A DNA stretch of 5,792 nt from an uncultured Devosia sp. (GTDB lineage Bacteria; Pseudomonadota; Alphaproteobacteria; Rhizobiales; Devosiaceae): NCBI GenBank assembly GCA_934553185.1, contig CAKTFF010000160.1, positions 1 through 5,792 of the forward strand, read 5' to 3'. The notes beneath the pieces were generated by a model, which saw only the letters and a list, made by a program, of their open reading frames with translations, did no database searches and was not told the DNA's origin. Below are positions 1 to 4,897 of this stretch, in pieces (position 1 is the first letter of the stretch; each line of letters begins with the position of its first letter). A program made the translations under genes and the position numbers.

Positions 1-579
1 TTCTACTACAAGGGCGTGCCCGAAGAGGGGCTGGTGGACAGCTTTTCGGCGATCATCGACGCCGTGGGCGACAGCACGCTGAGGATCTACCTCTACCATA
101 TTCCGCAGATGACCGGCGTGCCGATCACCCTGACGCTGATCGAAAAGCTTCTCGGCAAGTATCCTGGCGTGTTCGTGGGGCTCAAGGATTCCTCGGGCAA
201 CTGGGACAACACCCATGCCGTGATCAAGGCTTTCCCCGAGCTCGACACCTATTCGGCCTCCGAAGCGCTGATCCCGCAAAACGTGGCGGCCGGCGGCGCG
301 GGCTGCATCAGTGCCTCGGCCAATGTGAATGCCCGCAACATCGTTGCGCTGATGCGTGCGCTGGGCACCGACGGGGAAGCGGCGATCGCTCAAGGCGTCA
401 CCGAAGTGCGCAAGATTTTCGAAGCCTTGCCGCTGATCCCGGCCATCAAGGCGGCAGCGGCACGGCGCCACAACGACCCCGCCTTTGCCATCGTTCGTCC
501 GCCCTTTGTCCGGCTGGCGGACGCCCATGCCGCGCAGATCGAACGGGCAACCGAGCTGGCCATGGGGGGCGCGCGCTAG
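1..579 (+). CDS. DapA/NanA-superfamily aldolase or synthase (partial, 5' end outside the window)
   Basis: Class I aldolase-type (beta/alpha)8 barrel enzyme of the dihydrodipicolinate synthase/N-acetylneuraminate lyase superfamily, which forms a Schiff base with pyruvate or a 2-keto acid in the cytoplasm. The reading frame is open from base 1 (FYYKGVPEEGL) and 192 residues are visible. Family members have about 290-300 residues, so roughly the first 105 are missing, including the usual Thr-Thr motif. Visible signatures are the YYK..PEEGL segment, the catalytic Tyr (window residue 32, in LYHIPQMTG) and the Schiff-base Lys (residue 62, in VGLKDSSGN). The Arg that follows IPx in true DapA (Arg138 of E. 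coli) is Met37 here, so lysine biosynthesis is unlikely. Cleavage of a 2-keto-3-deoxy sugar acid or a similar compound is more plausible, but the substrate is unknown. The GTG at base 16 is internal to the domain and is not the start. The stop codon TAG directly abuts the next gene's ATG. Confidence 0.93.
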   Translation, partial: FYYKGVPEEGLVDSFSAIIDAVGDSTLRIYLYHIPQMTGVPITLTLIEKLLGKYPGVFVGLKDSSGNWDNTHAVIKAFPELDTYSASEALIPQNVAAGGAGCISASANVNARNIVALMRALGTDGEAAIAQGVTEVRKIFEALPLIPAIKAAAARRHNDPAFAIVRPPFVRLADAHAAQIERATELAMGGAR

Positions 580-1257
580 ATGACCGTCGAGCCGCAGACC
601 AGCGACATCGCCCGCATCGAAAACGTGCCGCTGCGCGTGTCGGTGGCCGATATTATCCGGCAGGCGATCATCAATGGCTCGATGCGCCCCGGCACGCCGG
701 TGGTGGAAATGGCTTTGGCCGAACAGCTCAACGTGTCGCGTGCCCCGGTGCGTGAAGCCATCCAGATTCTTGAAGCGGACGGGCTGATCGAGAGCGAGGC
801 CTATAAGGGCAAGCGCGTCAAATCGCTGACGCTCAAGGAAGTGGAAGAAATCTATAGCCTCCGCGAGCAGTTCGAGGCCTTTGCCATTCGCCGCGTGGTG
901 GAACGCGAAGTGGATGTGTCCGAGCTGCGGGTTCATTCCGACACCATGTTTGCCGCCGCCGAGCGCAATGACCTGGCCGCGCTCAACGAAGCGGACGAAG
1001 CCTTTCACCGCACCCTGATCCGGCTGGCGGACCATGCGCTGCTTGGCAGTTTCTGGGATCATCTTTATCTGCGCATCCGCCAGATCATGGCGCTGCGCAA
1101 CAGCGCCAACCGCGACCTGCGGGCTGTCGCGAAAAACCATCCGCCGATCATCGACGCCATCGAGCGGCGCGACATGATCCTCGCCATTTCGCTGATCTCC
1201 GATCACACGCGCTCGGCGTCGCAGATTTCGCCCGAAGAACTGGGGCTGGCGCCATGA
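580..1257 (+). CDS. GntR-family transcriptional regulator, FadR/FCD subfamily
   Basis: DNA-binding regulator of 225 residues, a normal length for the family. The N-terminal winged helix-turn-helix spans about residues 16-82. It contains the family signature in which IINGSMRPGTPV leads to LAEQLNVSRAPVREAIQIL (recognition helix about 52-64) and the wing DGLIES...GKRV. The C-terminal FCD all-helical ligand domain spans about 88-212. Its usual metal/effector residues appear to be present: Asp139 and His143 in EADEAFH, His187 in KNHPPI and His209 in SDHTRSA. FCD regulators typically bind small carboxylates or sugar acids and repress adjacent catabolic genes until the ligand appears, so this protein probably controls its own operon. 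The ATG follows the previous stop with no gap; a G-run at 564-569 is the only Shine-Dalgarno candidate, so expression probably relies on translational coupling. The 3' end overlaps the epimerase gene by ATGA. No operator could be identified. Confidence 0.95.
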   Translation: MTVEPQTSDIARIENVPLRVSVADIIRQAIINGSMRPGTPVVEMALAEQLNVSRAPVREAIQILEADGLIESEAYKGKRVKSLTLKEVEEIYSLREQFEAFAIRRVVEREVDVSELRVHSDTMFAAAERNDLAALNEADEAFHRTLIRLADHALLGSFWDHLYLRIRQIMALRNSANRDLRAVAKNHPPIIDAIERRDMILAISLISDHTRSASQISPEELGLAP

Positions 1258-2168
1258 CCCGCACCGTTCTGGTTACCGGCGCCGGCGGCTTTGTCGGCTC
1301 GCACATGGCAGAGGGCTTCAGGCTCCTGGGTGACGCGGTGATCGCCCTCGACCAGAGCTTTGACGCACCGACACGCGCCCGGCTCAGCGGCACCGAACTG
1401 ATCGAAGCGCCGCTGACGGCCGATCTGCTGGCGGGTAGCCGCAAGATCGACCTCGTGATCCATGGGGCAGCCATCACCACCCCGCCCGAAGAATTCGGCC
1501 TTTCTCCCGAGCAGCATGTCGAGGCCAATGTGGCGCTGGTGGAGGCTGCGCTTGCCATAGCCAGGCGGCACGGCGCAGCCGATTTCGTGTTCATCTCGTC
1601 ATCGGGCGTGTTCGCGTCCGCTGACGGGGCAGGGGTGCAATGGGAAAGCACCGTGCCCACGGCCGGCATGCCCTATTCGGCTGCCAAGCGCCTGGGAGAA
1701 GCGGCAACCAACGACGCCAATGGGGCACAGTTGCGGGCGCTCTCGATCCGCCTTGGCCCGATCTATGGACCATTCGAGGCGACGCGCGACACCCGCAAGA
1801 TCGTGTCGCAGGTGCGCCGCTGGCTTGATCGGGTGGAAGCGGGTCAGCCCATCGTCGTGCAGATGCCGCAAGAGCGCCGCGACTGGACCTTTGCCCCAGA
1901 CTTGCCGCAGGCGCTCCATGCGCTGCTCGCCACCGATCCTCCGATCAGCGGCGTCATCCATCTGACGGCGGCAAACATCGTTTCCAATCTCGATCTGGCC
2001 AACATGATCGCGGGGCTCATCGATGGGGGCCGGGTGCTTGTCGAGCCGAGCGGGGAGGTAGCTCGCCTACCCATGGCGAGCGACCGCATTGATCTCGCAG
2101 CGCTCTATAACTGGACGCCGCTCCGATCCGGCCTGTGGGCCACACGCAATGCCGAGGTGATCCGATGA
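1254..2168 (+). CDS. NAD-dependent epimerase/dehydratase (extended SDR)
   Basis: Extended short-chain dehydrogenase/reductase of 304 residues, a usual length for nucleotide-sugar epimerases and related sugar dehydrogenases. The Rossmann fold begins at the N-terminus with VLVTGAGGFVGSH (Gly9, Gly12, Gly15), and the acidic residue Asp33 at the end of beta2 suits NAD rather than NADP. The catalytic features are Ser115-Ser117 (FISSSGVF) and the YSAAK motif (Tyr141, Lys145). The substrate-side signatures RLGPIYGP (166-173) and RRDWTFAPDLPQAL (208-221) match the family pattern. It probably oxidises, epimerises or dehydrates a sugar or sugar acid in the cytoplasm; the exact reaction cannot be assigned. 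Placement between a regulator and a second oxidoreductase indicates a catabolic rather than a cell-wall role. The start ATG overlaps the regulator's stop, with GGGG at 1242-1245 as a weak ribosome site. The end overlaps the next ATG. Confidence 0.93.
   Translation: MTRTVLVTGAGGFVGSHMAEGFRLLGDAVIALDQSFDAPTRARLSGTELIEAPLTADLLAGSRKIDLVIHGAAITTPPEEFGLSPEQHVEANVALVEAALAIARRHGAADFVFISSSGVFASADGAGVQWESTVPTAGMPYSAAKRLGEAATNDANGAQLRALSIRLGPIYGPFEATRDTRKIVSQVRRWLDRVEAGQPIVVQMPQERRDWTFAPDLPQALHALLATDPPISGVIHLTAANIVSNLDLANMIAGLIDGGRVLVEPSGEVARLPMASDRIDLAALYNWTPLRSGLWATRNAEVIR
2154..2160 (+). promoter_or_regulatory. Ribosome binding site that fixes the oxidoreductase start
   Basis: GAGGTGA lies 4 bases before the ATG at 2165 (7 bases if counted from the end of GAGG). 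It sits inside the 3' end of the epimerase gene, supports the overlapping ATGA start, and argues against the in-frame GTG at 2135. Confidence 0.7.
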
Positions 2169-3241
2169 GCCCGTTGCGCATCATTCTCGTGGGGCTCGGC
2201 GCCCGGGCGCAATTCTGGATGCGAGTGATCCGCGACAATCCCGATTGCACCATTGTGGGTCTGGTGGATCCATCAGAAGCGGCCCGCAACCGGGCGCTCG
2301 CGCAATGGCCCGATGCCGTCGCCGGCGCCGATGTGAGCCTCTTGGCACAGGTCGAGGCCGATGCGGTTCTGCTGGCCACCCCGCCGGTTGGGCGTGAAGA
2401 GCAGATGGAAGCGGCCTGCGCGGCGCGGCTGCCGATCCTGGCTGAAAAGCCGTTGGCCGACAGTGTCGACCTTGCGGCCCGCTATGTGGAAATGGCCGAA
2501 GAAGCCGGCGTGCCGCTGATGGTGGGGCTCAACTTTCGCTTTCTGCCCGTGACGCAGCACGCCATGCGGCTCATGGACGAAACCGTTGGCGCGCCTGAAT
2601 TTGCCCGCTTCACCTATGAGCGCTGGCGCGACGGCTGGAAGCCCAACTTCAACAAATATCCTCTGACCATGGATCAGCCCATGCTGTGGGAACAGTCGAT
2701 CCACCACTTCGACCTGATGCGCTACGTGTATCGGAGCGAGCCGGTGGAAGTGTTCGGCAAGACCTTCAATCCCAGCTGGTCGATGTATCGCGACGACGCC
2801 AATGTGTCGGCGCTGATCACCTTCAGCAACGGGGTCAAGGTCAACTACCAGGGCCTCTGGCAGTCCAACTGGCAGGCACCAGGCTTTCAGTGGCGCACCG
2901 AATGCGCCCGCGGCGTGGTGATGCAGAACGATCAGTTCGGCGACCTCCACTACGCGCTTCATGGCGACGCATCGCTGACGAGCGTGCAGCTGCCCCCCTA
3001 CGAGCAATGGATCAATGACGCGGTGGCGCTGCTCGCCGCCTTTGTCGCAGCTCTGCGAGGCACGGCGCCGCTGCTGTGCTCGGGCCGCGACCACCTCAGT
3101 TCGCTTCGCATGGTTCAAGCCTGCATCCTGTCCAGCCAGCTTGGCCAAGCGATCAACCCTGCCGATCTCCATCTTGGTGCGAAGCGAGAGATCGGCAATC
3201 CCTCCAACCCAACGGCTCTCCAGCAAAGGACGACCCAATGA
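2165..3241 (+). CDS. Gfo/Idh/MocA-family NAD(P)-dependent oxidoreductase
   Basis: Oxidoreductase of 358 residues, a typical length. The N-terminal Rossmann domain (about 3-120) opens with RIILVGLGARAQFW, a G-x-G-x-x-A variant of the dinucleotide loop, with Asp35 (VGLVDPS) at the end of beta2. The hallmark AEKPLA motif carries Glu94-Lys95-Pro96, where the Lys is the catalytic residue of the family. The C-terminal alpha/beta substrate domain (about 130-330) contains EQSIHHFDLMRY (176-187), matching the conserved His-x-x-Asp-type active-site motif (His180, Asp183). Family members oxidise or reduce hydroxyls of sugars, inositols, amino sugars and opine-like compounds, so this is probably one of the redox steps of the pathway. 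The ATG at 2165 is preferred over an upstream GTG at 2135: it overlaps the previous stop as ATGA, has GAGGTGA just upstream, and places the beta1 strand right after the start. The 3' end overlaps the first binding protein's ATG. Confidence 0.95.
   Translation: MSPLRIILVGLGARAQFWMRVIRDNPDCTIVGLVDPSEAARNRALAQWPDAVAGADVSLLAQVEADAVLLATPPVGREEQMEAACAARLPILAEKPLADSVDLAARYVEMAEEAGVPLMVGLNFRFLPVTQHAMRLMDETVGAPEFARFTYERWRDGWKPNFNKYPLTMDQPMLWEQSIHHFDLMRYVYRSEPVEVFGKTFNPSWSMYRDDANVSALITFSNGVKVNYQGLWQSNWQAPGFQWRTECARGVVMQNDQFGDLHYALHGDASLTSVQLPPYEQWINDAVALLAAFVAALRGTAPLLCSGRDHLSSLRMVQACILSSQLGQAINPADLHLGAKREIGNPSNPTALQQRTTQ
3225..3230 (+). promoter_or_regulatory. Ribosome binding site of the first binding protein
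   Basis: AAAGGA lies 7 bases before the ATG at 3238, within the last codons of the oxidoreductase gene. It decides the start in favour of 3238 over the far-upstream in-frame ATG at 3076, whose extension would put 54 non-signal-like residues in front of a clear signal peptide. Confidence 0.75.
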
Positions 3242-4797
3242 AGACCTTGAGGCATCTGCTCATGGCAGGAACGGTGGCGCTTGTCGCGCCAGTTGTTTCA
3301 GCCCATGCCGCTCCGCCAGACGATACCCTGGTGGTCGGCATCTCCGCCGACGCATCCACCTTTGATCCGGCCAATATCAGCAGCCGCGACAATTCCAACA
3401 TCGCCAAGCACATCTTCGGGACGCTCTACGAGATCGATCCTGAAGGCCAGATCGTGCCGCAGATGGCCGAGTCCTATGTCGAGGCCGAGGACGGCAAGAG
3501 CTATACCTATACGCTCAAGCCCGACCTGTCTTGCGAAGACGGGGAAGCCCTCACCGCCGAGGACGTCGCCTATTCGTTCAACCGCGCTGCCGATCCGGAA
3601 AGTGCCTTCACCGGCAACACGCCGGGCTTTGTTTATTCCTCGATCGGTTTCGAGGGCGCTGAAGCGATCAGTGAAAACGAGGTCAAGATCAACCTTGCCA
3701 CCAAGAACCCGGTGTCGTTCGGTCTGATCGCCGAGGTGTTCATCCACTGCAAGGACAGCTATGAAGCCATGAGCCTCGAAGACGCGGCTGCCAAGCCGAT
3801 CGCTTCGGGTTCCTATCGCCTGGCCTCGTGGGATCGCGGCTCGCAGGTCGTGCTTGAAAAGATCAAGGATCCCGGCACGTTCCAGAACATCACCTGGCGC
3901 ATCATTCCGGAAGCCTCGACCCGTTCGGCCGAACTGATCGCGGGCAATGTCGACATCATCACCAATGTGGCGCCTGACCAGATCGAAGCCGTCGACGCGT
4001 CGGGTTCGGCCACGGTCAAGTCGATCCAGGGCACGCGCCGCATCTATGTCGGCTTCAACATGAAGGAATCCTTTGCCACCGGTTCGCCGGGTGGTGAAGC
4101 CGTCCAGAAAACCGATGTGCGCGTTGCCCTTCAGTATGCCGTGGACGTTGAAGCCATCTGCAGCCAGCTGCTGAACTTCGAATGCACCCGCGCTACGGGC
4201 CTCGTGAACCCGCCCAACGACAACAAGAACCTTCAGCCCTACGCCTATGATCCTGACAAGGCTGAAGAACTGCTCGACGCCGCCGGCTATCCGCGTGGCG
4301 AAGACGGTACCCGTTTCGAGATCACCTTCCAGGCACCGCGCGGCCGTTACCTCAACGACGCCAACGTTGCCCTGGCCATCGGCCAGTACCTGGACGACAT
4401 CGGCGTCAAAACCAATGTCGAACTGATGGAATGGGCCTCGGTCTATGTGCCCCTGATCCAGAAGCATGACGTCGGTCCGATGTTCCTCCTCGGCTCGGGC
4501 GGCGGCACCTGGAGCGCGCTCTATGACATGGCCGACCTGTCGGCCACCGATGCGGGCACCAACTACACCGAATGGCAGAACCCCGACTGGTTCTCCGGCT
4601 GGCCCGAGATCGCCGCTGCAACCACCGACGAAGAGCAGCGCGCCGTGATCGATCGTATGCTCGAAGTCTTCTACAACGATCCGCCGTGGCTGATGCTGTA
4701 CTTCCAGCCCGACTTCTATGGCGTCTCCAACCGCGTGACCTTTGAGCCGCGCCGTGACGAGAAGGTTTATCTGTTCGACACTGCACTCGCTCAGTAA
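3238..4797 (+). CDS. ABC transporter substrate-binding protein, family 5 (peptide/opine/sugar type), copy 1
   Basis: Periplasmic solute receptor of 519 residues, the usual size for the DppA/OppA/NikA-type family (SBP_bac_5). Residues 1-24 form a Sec signal peptide (MKTLRHLLMAG, a hydrophobic core, then SAHA before Ala25) with no lipobox, so the mature protein is probably soluble in a Gram-negative periplasm. The family signature LTAEDVAYSFNR lies at about 105-116, followed by the GSGSYRL-type segment ASGSYRLASW and the usual second lobe up to the C-terminal EVFYNDPPWLMLYFQP...GVSNRV. Four cysteines stand out: Cys99, Cys171, Cys308 and Cys316; the first two recur in the paralogue. Family members bind oligopeptides, opines, nickel or oligosaccharides, and the catabolic neighbours favour a carbohydrate- or opine-like ligand. 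Its ATG overlaps the oxidoreductase stop. No permease or ATPase gene is visible here; these probably follow the second copy. Assignment to the family is firm and the ligand is unknown. Confidence 0.96.
   Translation: MKTLRHLLMAGTVALVAPVVSAHAAPPDDTLVVGISADASTFDPANISSRDNSNIAKHIFGTLYEIDPEGQIVPQMAESYVEAEDGKSYTYTLKPDLSCEDGEALTAEDVAYSFNRAADPESAFTGNTPGFVYSSIGFEGAEAISENEVKINLATKNPVSFGLIAEVFIHCKDSYEAMSLEDAAAKPIASGSYRLASWDRGSQVVLEKIKDPGTFQNITWRIIPEASTRSAELIAGNVDIITNVAPDQIEAVDASGSATVKSIQGTRRIYVGFNMKESFATGSPGGEAVQKTDVRVALQYAVDVEAICSQLLNFECTRATGLVNPPNDNKNLQPYAYDPDKAEELLDAAGYPRGEDGTRFEITFQAPRGRYLNDANVALAIGQYLDDIGVKTNVELMEWASVYVPLIQKHDVGPMFLLGSGGGTWSALYDMADLSATDAGTNYTEWQNPDWFSGWPEIAAATTDEEQRAVIDRMLEVFYNDPPWLMLYFQPDFYGVSNRVTFEPRRDEKVYLFDTALAQ
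3926..3985 (+). repeat. 60-base direct repeat, copy in the first binding-protein gene
   Basis: Identical at all 60 positions to 5589-5648 in the second gene (offset 1663). It encodes AELIAGNVDIITNVAPDQI. The bases on either side differ, including at synonymous positions, so the identity exceeds what protein similarity alone requires. Confidence 0.9.
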
Positions 4798-4805
4798 CCG
4801 CAAAG

Positions 4806-4834
4806 GCATGCGGGGGTGTCGTGCCCCCGCATGC
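4806..4834 (+). other. Intercistronic stem-loop between the two binding-protein genes
   Basis: A perfect inverted repeat: GCATGCGGGGG at 4806-4816 pairs with CCCCCGCATGC at 4824-4834, an 11-bp GC-rich stem with a 7-base loop. It starts 8 bases after the stop codon of the first binding-protein gene. It is followed by AAACCA rather than a T-run, so it is a poor Rho-independent terminator. Known precedents such as malE-malF suggest an mRNA-stabilising or partial-attenuation element that raises expression of the upstream binding protein over downstream genes. That role is inference here. Confidence 0.8.
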
Positions 4835-4885
4835 AAACCACAGCCGAGGCAATCGGCAACAGAACCGGACTGCTTCCGGAGGCAC

Positions 4886-4897
4886 AGGAACAGGGGA
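4886..4897 (+). promoter_or_regulatory. Ribosome binding region of the second binding protein
   Basis: AGGAA at 4886-4890 is 7 bases before the ATG at 4898, while GGGGA at 4893-4897 is 6 bases before a second in-frame ATG at 4904. Either codon could start the protein. A further GGAGG at 4878-4882 is too far from both, and its GG lies in the right arm of a small 5-bp inverted repeat (CCGGA at 4865-4869 with TCCGG at 4875-4879). Confidence 0.55.

Noticed and set aside
580..1260. A promoter or operator for the GntR regulator in front of its own gene
   Set aside because: There is no non-coding space before it, and no convincing -35/-10 pair or GntR-type palindrome could be picked out; the control region probably lies upstream of the window.
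2135..2164. Upstream GTG start for the oxidoreductase
   Set aside because: It would add ten residues ahead of the first beta strand, ignoring a good ribosome site and the ATGA overlap at 2165.
3076..3237. Longer start for the first binding protein
   Set aside because: The added 54 residues are the oxidoreductase gene read out of frame and would bury the signal peptide; AAAGGA before the ATG at 3238 settles the start.
2273..3238. Minus-strand open frame of 321 codons opposite the oxidoreductase
   Set aside because: The opposite strand carries a complete Gfo/Idh/MocA protein; the antisense product has no family signature and no credible ribosome site.
4806..4834. Stem-loop as a Rho-independent terminator
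   Set aside because: No T-run follows on the + strand, and on the minus strand there is only a short CTTTGC. Read-through into the second receptor gene is more likely, though partial termination is not excluded.
3298..4836. Long open reading frame of 512 codons on the minus strand, opposite the first binding protein
   Set aside because: It is a mirror of a GC3-biased gene: the + strand frame has a signal peptide and family motifs along its whole length, while the antisense product shows no recognisable domain and is rich in low-complexity His/Gly/Arg stretches.
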